Shown here: piece after piece, positions 53,416 through 61,949 of the stretch | Layout of the letters: each line of letters opens with the position of its first letter | Position numbering within the stretch: the stretch's first letter is position 1 | Source: JAXMBX01 sp046349635 | GTDB taxonomy: Bacteria > Planctomycetota > Planctomycetia > Planctomycetales > Planctomycetaceae | Reading direction: 5' to 3' | Assembly (NCBI GenBank): GCA_046349635.1 | Contig: JAXMBX010000016.1 | Location: forward strand, 1 to 64,000 | DNA: 64,000 nucleotides | Translations under genes and position numbers: made by a program | The notes under the pieces: model-generated | The model's database searches: none | The model's input: the letters and a program-made list of their open reading frames with translations, nothing else | What the model was told of the DNA's origin: nothing

Positions 53416-53877
53416 GATCTCCTCACAAAACGCGGTTGGTGATCATGCGGGATCTGCGAATTTTGAGAAACCGTACTTCGTCCGAAGCATTTTGTGAAAT
53501 AGTCTAAGAAACGATTCAGAAACACGTTGCCGCACCTCGTTGTTTGTTATTCGGTGCGGGACGGGATTCCCGCGTGCTTCTCCGGCCTTTCGGCCCACGA
53601 GACCGGAGAAGACGCAGGAATCTGACAGGAAATTGCAGGCTTGGATGGGGTCCCGTGTTGTGGTGGAGACTGGTCGGTAATGACTGGTCTCCCGCCACAC
53701 ACGTATTTTCCGAGGCTGCAAAAAACGCTTGAATTTCCAACGCTCAGCATTGAACATGAGGCCGAAAGATCAAGAATGTAAATTTCGCAGCGAGAACCCG
53801 GCCCCCAGCGCTGATTTGAATTTTGAACCACGGACTCCATTCATTACCTCCCCATCCTAATGATTGGTCAACACTCA
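53416..53877. other. 462-base spacer with several stem-loops before cysT
   Basis: Three inverted repeats are visible: CCGCACC (53530-53536) with GGTGCGG (53553-53559), TTCTCCGG (53578-53585) with CCGGAGAA (53603-53610), and an imperfect GGAGAC/GTCTCC pair at about 53664-53690. No ORF is supported. It may hold the transcription end of the DUF1559 gene and a leader or promoter for cysTWA. Confidence 0.4.
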
Positions 53878-54695
53878 TGTTCCGCAAACCTCGTCATCCC
53901 TTGCCGGGATTCAGCGCTGAGCATCGCGGCTCGGCTACCTCACATTACTACTGTTGATCCCTTTGGGAGCCTGCATTCTCAAGGTCTCCACACTCACTCC
54001 CGAGACCTTCTGGAAGTCGTCTGGTCGGAGCGGGCGCAGCCCGCCTATCTGGTGACGTTTGGCGCTCCGCAATATCCGCGGCTCTGAATGCCGTTCTGGG
54101 AGTGCTCCTCGCGTGGGTCCTGGTCCGCTACCAGTTCTTCGGGCGGAAAATTCTGGATGCCCTGATTGATCTCCCTCTCGCGCTTCCGACCGCCGTCGCC
54201 GGTCTCGTCTATTCCGGCCTGTATGTCCAAAAGGGATGGTACGGCCGCTATCTCGTTCCGCTCGGCATTCAGGGAGCTTACACCCAACTCGGGATCGTGC
54301 TGGTCCTGATCTTCGTCGGCCTTCCCTTCGGCGTCCGAACCGTGCAACCGATTCTCGAAAGCCTCGACCACGACGTCGAGGAAGCCGCCGCCTGCCTGGG
54401 AGCCAACCGCTGGCAGACCTTCCGCCGAATTCTCATCCCCGCGATGTGGCCCGGCATCATGACCGGCTTCGCTCTCTCTTTCGCCCGCGGCCTCGGGGAA
54501 TACGGCTCCGTCGTCTTCGTCTCGGGGAATAAGCCCTTCAAGACCGAGATCGCACCCGTGCTGATCGTCTCCAAGCTGGAGGAATTCGCCTATGCCGAAG
54601 CGACCGCGATTGCAATGGTCCTCCTCGCCGGTTCGTTCCTGTCTCTCGGCGCCATCAACTGGCTCGAACGCCGCAGCCGCCGCTACGCGGGTTAA
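53878..54695 (+). CDS. cysT: Sulfate ABC transporter permease CysT, N-terminal frameshifts
   Basis: A membrane channel subunit for sulfate import. The first part lies in several frames: MFRKPRHPLPGFSAEH, then LGYLTLLLLIPLGACILKVS and TLTPETFWK, then VVWSERAQPAYLVTFG, then SAISAALNAVLGVLLAWVLV. Changes fall near 53927, 54018 and 54066. From 54102 the frame is intact: DALIDLPLALPTAVAGLVYS, the ABC-contact EAA loop EEAAACLGANRWQTFRRILI and FARGLGEYGSVVFVSGN, which is typical of CysT/CysU. With corrections it would be about 272 residues. Followed after 11 bases by cysW with a GGAGG ribosome site. Confidence 0.88.
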
Positions 54696-54706
54696 AGGAG
54701 GAACCC

Positions 54707-55582
54707 ATGTCACAATCCAAACTACGCAAACATACCGAGCCCCTCTGGCTGCAGATCCTGTTAATCCTGCTCGCAGCGAGTGTTGTCATCTGGATCATTC
54801 TCGTTCCTCTTGTCTTCGTGTTCGTCCAGGCACTCTATCCGGGGCTGTCCGTCTTCTGGCAGAACCTCTTCGGAGATGAGGACACGCGGCACTCCATCTG
54901 GCTCACACTCACCGTCGCTCCCCTGGCAGTCCTCTGCAACACCATCTTCGGCCTCACGGCCGCCTGGGTGATCACCCGCTTTCAGTTCCCCGGGCGGACA
55001 TTGTTAATGACGCTCATCGATCTCCCTTTCGCCGTTTCTCCCGTCGTGGCCGGATTGATGTTCGTGCTGCTCTTTGGCATGCAGGGGTATTGGGGACCGA
55101 CTCTTCGGGAATACGGCATCAAGATGATCTTCGCCTGGCCCGGCATCCTCATCGCCACCATCTTCGTCACCATGCCCTTCATCGCCCGGGAACTCATCCC
55201 GCTGATGCAGTCCATCGGCAGCGATGAAGAAATGGCGGCCGTCAGTCTGGGAGCCAACGGCTGGCAGATGTTCTGGCGCGTCACCCTTCCCAATATCAAA
55301 TGGGGTCTGCTGTTTGGCGTCATCCAATGTTACGCCCGCGCGATCGGCGAGTTCGGGGCCGTCTATGTCGTCTCGGGAAGAATCTCCGGAGAGACCGACA
55401 CCATGCCCCTCCGTGTCGAAAAACTGTTTCAGGAATACAACAATCCCGGCTCGTATGCCGTCGCCTCTCTGCTCACTCTCATGGCCCTCGTCACCCTGGC
55501 GTTGAAGGTCTTTCTGGAGCATCGGACGGTTCGCGAAGTCGAGGAAGTCAAGGCGGCGCACGCCGAGGAGATCGCAGCATGA
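54707..55582 (+). CDS. cysW: Sulfate ABC transporter permease CysW
   Basis: The 291-residue second channel subunit. Hydrophobic helices alternate with typical CysW segments: DLPFAVSPVVAGLMFVLLFG, FVTMPFIARELIPLMQSIG, the EAA loop EEMAAVSLGANGWQMFWRVT, and YARAIGEFGAVYVVSGRISG. The C-terminus ends in a charged helix (EHRTVREVEEVKAAHAEE). A strong AAAGGAGGAAC ribosome site precedes the ATG. Its stop overlaps the cysA start in an ATGA, so the two are translationally coupled. Confidence 0.95.
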   Translation: MSQSKLRKHTEPLWLQILLILLAASVVIWIILVPLVFVFVQALYPGLSVFWQNLFGDEDTRHSIWLTLTVAPLAVLCNTIFGLTAAWVITRFQFPGRTLLMTLIDLPFAVSPVVAGLMFVLLFGMQGYWGPTLREYGIKMIFAWPGILIATIFVTMPFIARELIPLMQSIGSDEEMAAVSLGANGWQMFWRVTLPNIKWGLLFGVIQCYARAIGEFGAVYVVSGRISGETDTMPLRVEKLFQEYNNPGSYAVASLLTLMALVTLALKVFLEHRTVREVEEVKAAHAEEIAA

Positions 55583-56637
55583 GCATCAGTATTCGCAATG
55601 TCACCAAGACCTTCGGCAAGTTCGTCGCGCTCGATGATGTCACGCTCGAAATCCCCTCCGGGAAACTCGTCGCATTACTGGGCCCTTCCGGGTCGGGGAA
55701 AACCACCCTCCTGCGGATCATCTCCGGCCTGGAACACGCCGACCGGGGATCGATTCTCTTCTCGGAAGAGGATGTCACCCATCGGACCGCGCGGGAACGA
55801 AATATCGGATTCGTATTCCAACACTATGCGTTGTTCCGGCACATGACCGTCTTTGAGAACGTCGCCTTCGGCCTGCGGGTCCGTAAAGCCCCCAAAGCGG
55901 ACGTTTCTCCCCGCGTCCTGGAACTTCTCAAACTCGTCCGTCTGGAAGGCCTGGGGCAGCGGTATCCTTCGGAACTCTCCGGCGGCCAGCGGCAGCGCGT
56001 CGCACTTGCCCGCGCTCTCGCCGTTCGCCCGGGGATGTTGCTGCTCGATGAGCCGTTCGGTGCTCTCGATGCCAAGGTCCGCCAGGAACTCCGCACCTGG
56101 CTCCGCAAACTGCATGAAGAAATGCGGATGACGACGATCTTCGTCACCCACGATCAGGAAGAAGCCTTCGAAGTCGCGGACGAAGTGGTTGTCATGAAGC
56201 AGGGGAAAATCGAACAGGTCGGAACCCCGCAGCAAGTCTTCGACCAGCCCGCCACTCCCTTCGTCATGGACTTTCTGGGGAACGTCAACGTCTTCCATGG
56301 CCGGGTCCAGGGAGGGAAAGCCCAACTGGGACCCTTCGAAATGTTGTATCCGGAACATCCCCAGGCCGAGTCCAAGACGATCACCGCCTACGTCCGCCCC
56401 CATGAACTTCAGATCGAGCGCGCCGCCGGCGGGTCTTCGCACCTGCCGGTGCGCGTGTTGCAACTGAACCCCTCCGGCTCGGTCCTCAAGGCCCGCGTCT
56501 TCTCGGAGGAACTCGGAATCGAACTGACGGTGGACGTCTTCCGGGACCACGCCCAGGCACTGCAGCTTAAAGTCGACGACCACGTCTTCGTCGGCCCTAA
56601 AAACGTCCGCGTCTTCATGCCCGACTATTCGATCTGA
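55579..56637 (+). CDS. cysA: Sulfate ABC transporter ATP-binding protein CysA
   Basis: A 352-residue ATPase that powers sulfate import. Walker A is LLGPSGSGKTTLLRIISGLE, the Q-loop GFVFQHYALFRHMTVFENVA, the signature LSGGQRQRVALARALAV, Walker B MLLLDEPFGALDAKVRQELR, and the switch His lies in TIFVTHDQEEAFEVADEVVV. A TOBE-like regulatory domain follows from about residue 240 (AYVRPHELQIERA). The start is the ATG in the ATGA overlap with cysW. An upstream in-frame extension is a shadow of cysW. Only two bases separate its stop from that of the convergent PIG-L gene. Confidence 0.96.
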   Translation: MSISIRNVTKTFGKFVALDDVTLEIPSGKLVALLGPSGSGKTTLLRIISGLEHADRGSILFSEEDVTHRTARERNIGFVFQHYALFRHMTVFENVAFGLRVRKAPKADVSPRVLELLKLVRLEGLGQRYPSELSGGQRQRVALARALAVRPGMLLLDEPFGALDAKVRQELRTWLRKLHEEMRMTTIFVTHDQEEAFEVADEVVVMKQGKIEQVGTPQQVFDQPATPFVMDFLGNVNVFHGRVQGGKAQLGPFEMLYPEHPQAESKTITAYVRPHELQIERAAGGSSHLPVRVLQLNPSGSVLKARVFSEELGIELTVDVFRDHAQALQLKVDDHVFVGPKNVRVFMPDYSI

Positions 56638-56639
56638 GT

Positions 56640-57410
56640 TCACTTCCCCGGCGTCAGCATTTTCACCGGCAGCACGGGACAGCCCGCTTTTTCCTCAACC
56701 AGCAGAAACGCCTCCGCGTGGGCGACGCCGCATTCCTTGCCCCGCCGCTGCTGCGCGGGATCGTGATGATCCGCCCAGATCGTCTCCGGCTTCTGGCTCG
56801 TATGCCGCATCAGTGCCTGGTATTTCTTGTCGCGCACCGTCCCGATATCCAGGTAACGATTCGGCTGATACGCCAGCGTCTGGTGATTGGGATTCACCTC
56901 GAAATAGTACAGATTCCAACCTCCCGGACGCTGATAGCACCGCCAGACGAGCGCACTCATCGCGGCGTGATCCGGATGTGTGTCGACCGGCCAGTGGGTA
57001 AGCACAATGTCCGGCTTCTGTTCCTCCAGCAGCTTCGTCAGTTTCGCCAGCGATTTCTGATCGGCGTAAAACTCCCCCGCCGCATCGTCGAAGAACATCG
57101 GCTTCGCCCCCATGATCGCACACGCCGCTGCCGCTTCTTCGCGACGGACTTCTTTCTCGGGGCGGTTGAAATAAGATCGTCCCTGCCGATACGTCACGGC
57201 ATACAGCACGGAAACCTCATGCCCCTGTTGCGCCAGCAACGAGATCAACCCGCCGCAGCCCGATTCGGGATCATCGGGATGCGCCCCACAGACGAGAATC
57301 TTGAGGGGCTTGGCCGGGACCGCAGGCTCTGCCGTGAAGCCGGATGTGGAGAGACTCAGCCCAAGGAAGAGACTGCAGAGGCACAGGGAGAAGAGACGAG
57401 GCATCGGCAT
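56640..57410 (-). CDS. PIG-L family deacetylase, secreted
   Basis: A 256-residue protein with a signal peptide (MPMPRLFSLCLCSLFLGLSL). The zinc motif ILVCGAHPDDPESGCGGLIS is the LmbE/PIG-L signature (AHPDD), and LTHWPVDTHPDHAAMSALVW supplies the second metal His. These enzymes remove N-acetyl groups from GlcNAc derivatives. AGGTGA lies just before the ATG at 57410; the open frame further upstream overlaps the glycosyltransferase and is ignored. It ends the polysaccharide cluster on the minus strand and may modify its product, but the signal peptide points to an extracytoplasmic substrate. Confidence 0.88.
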   Translation of the reverse strand: MPMPRLFSLCLCSLFLGLSLSTSGFTAEPAVPAKPLKILVCGAHPDDPESGCGGLISLLAQQGHEVSVLYAVTYRQGRSYFNRPEKEVRREEAAAACAIMGAKPMFFDDAAGEFYADQKSLAKLTKLLEEQKPDIVLTHWPVDTHPDHAAMSALVWRCYQRPGGWNLYYFEVNPNHQTLAYQPNRYLDIGTVRDKKYQALMRHTSQKPETIWADHHDPAQQRRGKECGVAHAEAFLLVEEKAGCPVLPVKMLTPGK

Positions 57411-57439
57411 GATCTCACCTGCGACACAGTGGGACATTC

Positions 57440-58687
57440 TCACGCCGCTTTGCGGAGCGGCGTCTGCGAAGTACCGCCGGGAACCTGGGCTTCCAGGATC
57501 TCCAGCATCTCTCCGGCCAGCCGATCCCGATTGAAAAACTTCGCCACGTAGTTCCGCCCGCTGAACGCCTGCTTTCCGCGGCGCTGAATCTCGGCGATGC
57601 ACTCCAACAAGGAATTCGGATCGTCAGGGGTCATGGGCACTCCCGCCCGGGCTTCCTCCACGACCTCTCCCGCTTGCCCCCGCACCCCCATGATGATGGG
57701 AATATCCATCGCCATGTATTCGAACACCTTGGAAGGCATCACCGTGCTGAACAGATCCGCCCCCCGCAGATGCACCAGCGCGGCATCGGCGGCCGACATC
57801 ACCTCCGCCATCCGTTCCTTCGGGAGCATGCCGGTAAATACGACATTCGTCAGTTGTCTCTCCCGGGCCATCGCTTCCAGTTCTTCGCGGCGGGCACCAT
57901 CCCCCACGATCCAGAACTGAATGTCGTCTCGCTTCTCAGCCTTCAGCTTTTCCGCGGCGGAAAGGACCACTTCCAGACCATGCGCCATGCCGACCGTACC
58001 GACATACGCACACACGAATCGCGATCCGCTCTGATACTGGTCACGCAATTCCGAGCCATCGACCCGCACAAAACGGGAGAGATCGACCCCATTCGGAACG
58101 ACGGAGATCTTCTTCGCATCGACTCCCCGCTCGATGATCCCCGCGCGGTAATCGTTCCCCACGGTCACGATGTGGTCAGCCGATTGGTACAGCTTCTTTT
58201 CCAGCCATTCGAGCAGCTTGATAATCGGGGAGCGTTTCATCGCTCCGACCGCGACGATCGACTCCGGCCACAAGTCCCGGATTTCCAGCACGAACGGTGT
58301 CTTGCTGCCACGTCGGGCAAACACTCCCCCCCAGCCGCAGAAGAGTTGTGGCGATGTCGCGACAACCAGATCGACATCTTTGACCCGCCGCGATTCCCAC
58401 ACGGCCCGGACCGCATAGGTGAGGTAATTCGTCACCCGCCGCAGAAAACCCTTGTTGGGCGCGAGGTAGGTCCAGACCCGGATCACCCGCACACCATCCA
58501 CCATCTCTTCCGCACGCCAGGCATTCCTGTAACCCTCAAACACCACTCCCGAAGGGCAGTTCGGGGCGCACGTGATGACCGTCACGTCATGTCCGGCCTC
58601 CACCCAGCGGCGGCAATGCTCCGATGTCCGGGACGCCGGAGCATTCACCTCGGGGGGATAGTAGTGGGTGAGAAACAGGATGTGCAT
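57440..58687 (-). CDS. Glycosyltransferase family 4 (WcaI-like)
   Basis: A 415-residue GT-B transferase. The N-terminus HILFLTHYYPPEVNAPASRT and TVITCAPNCPSGVVFEGY match the WcaI/WbuB-type subgroup. ISVVPNGVDLSRFV is the central donor-lobe marker, AYVGTVGMAHGLEVVLSAAE opens the donor domain, and the late EYMAMDIPIIMGVRGQAGEV carries the acidic donor region. It adds a sugar during surface polysaccharide assembly. It starts six bases after the lyase gene stop, so they are co-transcribed. Confidence 0.9.
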   Translation of the reverse strand: MHILFLTHYYPPEVNAPASRTSEHCRRWVEAGHDVTVITCAPNCPSGVVFEGYRNAWRAEEMVDGVRVIRVWTYLAPNKGFLRRVTNYLTYAVRAVWESRRVKDVDLVVATSPQLFCGWGGVFARRGSKTPFVLEIRDLWPESIVAVGAMKRSPIIKLLEWLEKKLYQSADHIVTVGNDYRAGIIERGVDAKKISVVPNGVDLSRFVRVDGSELRDQYQSGSRFVCAYVGTVGMAHGLEVVLSAAEKLKAEKRDDIQFWIVGDGARREELEAMARERQLTNVVFTGMLPKERMAEVMSAADAALVHLRGADLFSTVMPSKVFEYMAMDIPIIMGVRGQAGEVVEEARAGVPMTPDDPNSLLECIAEIQRRGKQAFSGRNYVAKFFNRDRLAGEMLEILEAQVPGGTSQTPLRKAA

Positions 58688-58693
58688 GAGCGG

Positions 58694-60451
58694 CTACGTC
58701 TTGGATGTGTGAGGAGTGAATCGGATTTCGACGGAGAAGGGCTGCTGATATGTGGTCTGCCAGACGAGGCGTTGCGCGGCGACTTCCTTGCCGTATTCCG
58801 GATGCCAGACCGCCGGTTCGACGTGGAAGTCGAGCGCCTGTTCCGAGCGGAGATGGACCCGCAACATCCGCGAGCTATTTCGCAGTTCCCAGCCGCAGGG
58901 TGTCTGTGTCACGCTCCATTCCGGAGCGAGCAGAAATCCCCCCTGGGCATGATGCTCTCCCGTTCCGGTCAGATGATCGGTAATGCACAGGCCGGAAGCC
59001 GAGCATTGAATACGGCGGAAATGGGACGCGTGGCCGGGGAGATGGTCGTAGCCATTGTGACTCCCTTGGGCGATGAATTGATTCACGCCAAAGTCCGCCC
59101 GCACGTCGCGGGGCAGGGCTCGCCGCCCCACTCGGAAAATATCCCACGTCTCGCTTGAGTCCTGATGATCGATACAAACTGTATTGTGCGCGGCCGTGGA
59201 GCGATCCGATTTTCGAATGCCGCTCCGGTCGTAGTGATAGGTTCCCGGATCGACGATCAGCCGCATTCCCCGGTAACTGGCTTCAATCGTCAGCGTGTCG
59301 GCGTGGGCATGTCCCGGTTGATAGTCCGGGCCAACCGCCCCGACGTCGAAAAACAGGCTCCAGTTCGCATCGTGCCAGGCGATCAGGCCCGTGTCGGAGA
59401 AAGACCGGCCACCCTGATGGGGAGAGTCCTCCGCGGAAGTCCAACCTTGCTCCCGGCAGATTTCAAGCATCTGTTCCGGTGCGGCGACGGCATGCAGAGC
59501 CGCATCGTTAAACAGCGGAATCTCTCCATCCGGATGACGCATCCAGCCGACGAATTCGCACATCCGCGCGATCGTCGACCGAAGTTCTTCGCGGGCGGTT
59601 TTGCTTTTTAACAGCAACGCCAGCGTGCAGAAATCCTCCAGCGCGTGAATGTGATACATCGGGCTTCGCTCGAAGTGCCCGCCGTCGGAGAGGACTTGTT
59701 CGTGAGCCTGGCTGATGGCGATGTCCGTCGCCGTCTGCAGCCAGTTCTCCGCTTTGGCACCGGAGAAACAGCGTCCTCCCCAGGCGAGTCCGACCGCATC
59801 CCGCAAGACGTGGTTCCCACGCAGATCCCATTCCAGGTGATCGTGCAGGAAATCCGCCTGCTGAACCGCACTCTGAACCAGCCGTTCCTGAAGTGCCGAC
59901 GAGAAATTTGTATTCGCCAGTAATGGAAACGACCGCATCCACCAGCCCAGACGGGTCGCAATCGCGAACGAATTCCAGACCAGTCCCCGTGCCCCAGGCC
60001 GCTCCAGCGAGCAATTCTCCAGCCAGTCGCTGAGGAGCCGTTCCAGCAGTGAAACCGCTTGAGCATTCCCGCAGGCCGCCTCTTCTGCCAGGCCGTAAAC
60101 CCACGCGTGGTAATGCAAAGTCACCACCCACAACCGCTCGTGAGTCGCTTCCTGCACCAGCCAGTTGGTCGGGTGAATCTCCAGCGCACGGCTCAGATTC
60201 AGATGCTCAAACACACCCGCACTCAACTGCTCGACGAGTTGCGTTCCCGTCTTGCCCGGCCGATGAAAGACCGGCACCGCCGGAAAATCGGCGAACGGTC
60301 GCAGCGAGGGAGCGGTGGCGAGTTGAATTCGCGCCGGGAAAGAACCGATCCGCCGTTCCAGCATATACCGCGTCCGCCACAACATCTGCGAATAGCGCAG
60401 ATGTCGCACGGTACGCAACAGCCGGGCGGCGTGATTCCATTCGGCAATCAT
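58694..60451 (-). CDS. Heparinase II/III-family (alginate-lyase-like) protein
   Basis: A 585-residue protein. The N-terminal alpha-toroid part has WLVQEATHERLWVVTLHYHA, LGWWMRSFPLLANTNFSSAL and HLEWDLRGNHVLRDAVGLAW. The C-terminal beta-sandwich shows YQPGHAHADTLTIEASYRGM and VDPGTYHYDRSGIRKSDRST, with AHNTV next, the pattern of the heparinase II/III lyase family (His in GHAHAD, Tyr in the second block). No signal peptide is evident. Such genes often lie in exopolysaccharide clusters and may cut or edit uronate-containing chains, fitting the uronate-forming WecC next to it. Confidence 0.87.
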   Translation of the reverse strand: MIAEWNHAARLLRTVRHLRYSQMLWRTRYMLERRIGSFPARIQLATAPSLRPFADFPAVPVFHRPGKTGTQLVEQLSAGVFEHLNLSRALEIHPTNWLVQEATHERLWVVTLHYHAWVYGLAEEAACGNAQAVSLLERLLSDWLENCSLERPGARGLVWNSFAIATRLGWWMRSFPLLANTNFSSALQERLVQSAVQQADFLHDHLEWDLRGNHVLRDAVGLAWGGRCFSGAKAENWLQTATDIAISQAHEQVLSDGGHFERSPMYHIHALEDFCTLALLLKSKTAREELRSTIARMCEFVGWMRHPDGEIPLFNDAALHAVAAPEQMLEICREQGWTSAEDSPHQGGRSFSDTGLIAWHDANWSLFFDVGAVGPDYQPGHAHADTLTIEASYRGMRLIVDPGTYHYDRSGIRKSDRSTAAHNTVCIDHQDSSETWDIFRVGRRALPRDVRADFGVNQFIAQGSHNGYDHLPGHASHFRRIQCSASGLCITDHLTGTGEHHAQGGFLLAPEWSVTQTPCGWELRNSSRMLRVHLRSEQALDFHVEPAVWHPEYGKEVAAQRLVWQTTYQQPFSVEIRFTPHTSKT

Positions 60452-60555
60452 GGCTCAGACCGTAAGTACGGACGGGAACTGTTCGGCCCGCACCGTTGCG
60501 GACCGGCCTCTTGGTCGTGCTACTCGAGGTGCCCATGCACCCCCTTCGTATGAGC

Positions 60556-61869
60556 TTAGGCGGCTTTTCGGACCGGAGCGTTGCTCTGCAGGGGACCGCG
60601 CCAGAAACCGCGCGTGTCCACCAGGACTTTCTCCTGCAGGACCCGGACCGGAATATCCTTGAACGGCTTGTGATCGGTCAACAGCACCAGGATCTGGCAG
60701 CGTTGCAGGACTTCCGCGATCGTGTGCAGCGGAAACTCCTTGAAGTTTTCCGAGGAGACGCACGGGTCGCACGCCATGATCTCGCCGATATTCGAGCGAT
60801 ACAGCTCCTGCACGATCTCCAGCGAGGGAGACTCACGCAGGTCGTCCACGTCCGCCTTGTACGTCAGTCCCAGGCAGCCAATGACCGGTCGCGTAAATTG
60901 CGCCGCCAGTTCCTTGATCTTGTGCGTGACGTGGTGCGGCTTGGCATTGTTCACTTCCCGGGCCGTGCGGATCAACGGCGTCAGCGCGGGGGCCGCTTCG
61001 ACCAGGAACCACGGATCGACGCTGATGCAGTGTCCCCCCACACCCGGGCCGGGGTTCAGGATGTTCACGCGCGGATGGCGATTCGCCAGCGAAATCACTT
61101 CCCACGGATCGACGCCGAAGCTCTCCGACAGAATCGAAAGTTCGTTCGCGAACGCGATGTTCACGTCGCGATAGGAGTTTTCCACCAGCTTGGAGAGTTC
61201 CGCCGCGACCGCATTCGTACGGCAGATTTCTCCCTTCACGAACGACTGGTAGAAGCGATAGGTTTTTTCAGTGCAGGTCGGCGTCACCCCGCCGACGATC
61301 CGGTCATTTTCGACCGCTTCGATCAAGATGCGTCCCGGCAGAACCCGCTCCGGGCAGTGAGCGACGAACACGTCGCGCCCCACCACGAAACCCTCCGGAA
61401 TCGCGTTCGGAATCACCACCTTCTCCGTCGTGCCGGGAGGACTGGTCGATTCCAGAATGATCAGGTTCCCTTCGCGAACGTAGGGACGAATCGCTTCGGA
61501 AGCCTTCTGGACGTAGGTCAGGTCCGCCTTGTGGTCGGGAGTGATCGGCGTCGGAACGCAGATCATAAAGATATCCGCCGGCTGAGGAGTAATGCTCGCC
61601 TTGAGGCGGCCGCTGTTCACCGCCGTCCGGACATGTTCTTCCAGGTCGGTTTCGATGATGTGGATTTCACCGCGGTTGATCGTGTTCACGACTTCGGGGC
61701 GGACGTCCACGCCGATGACCCGGTGGCCGGCGTGCGCCAGGATGCTCGAGGTCGGCAGGCCGATGTATCCCAGCCCCATCACGCACACGGTTTTCCCTTC
61801 ACCGTGGAGAGAAACAGAGGTGGCAGATTGAATCGGGTGAGATGCGGGAGAACTGGCATCGTGTTTCAT
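60556..61869 (-). CDS. wecC: UDP-N-acetyl-D-mannosamine dehydrogenase (nucleotide-sugar dehydrogenase)
   Basis: Oxidises UDP-ManNAc to UDP-ManNAc-uronate with two NAD. The 437 residues carry VCVMGLGYIGLPTSSILAHA (NAD site), ESTSPPGTTEKVV, AHCPERVLPGRILIEAVEND, KLVENSYRDVNIAFANELSI and the catalytic Cys in GPGVGGHCISVDPWF. The C-terminal GCLGLTYKADVDDLRESPSL completes the fold. The start is the ATG at 61869; a longer in-frame start adds 21 residues. It forms a pair with wecB 80 bases upstream. A related UDP-hexose dehydrogenase is possible, but the wecB neighbour favours ManNAc. Confidence 0.92.
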   Translation of the reverse strand: MKHDASSPASHPIQSATSVSLHGEGKTVCVMGLGYIGLPTSSILAHAGHRVIGVDVRPEVVNTINRGEIHIIETDLEEHVRTAVNSGRLKASITPQPADIFMICVPTPITPDHKADLTYVQKASEAIRPYVREGNLIILESTSPPGTTEKVVIPNAIPEGFVVGRDVFVAHCPERVLPGRILIEAVENDRIVGGVTPTCTEKTYRFYQSFVKGEICRTNAVAAELSKLVENSYRDVNIAFANELSILSESFGVDPWEVISLANRHPRVNILNPGPGVGGHCISVDPWFLVEAAPALTPLIRTAREVNNAKPHHVTHKIKELAAQFTRPVIGCLGLTYKADVDDLRESPSLEIVQELYRSNIGEIMACDPCVSSENFKEFPLHTIAEVLQRCQILVLLTDHKPFKDIPVRVLQEKVLVDTRGFWRGPLQSNAPVRKAA

Positions 61870-61949
61870 GACTGAGGATCCTGCGGGTGGGGTGACTGAC
61901 TGTGAGGGGAATACAGGCCCGGGCCTGTCCATGATTCAAGTGAACGAAA

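Noticed and set aside
53860..54087. A separate 75-residue ORF before cysT
   Set aside because: It is a frame-mixed reading of the CysT N-terminus; joined pieces match the permease better.
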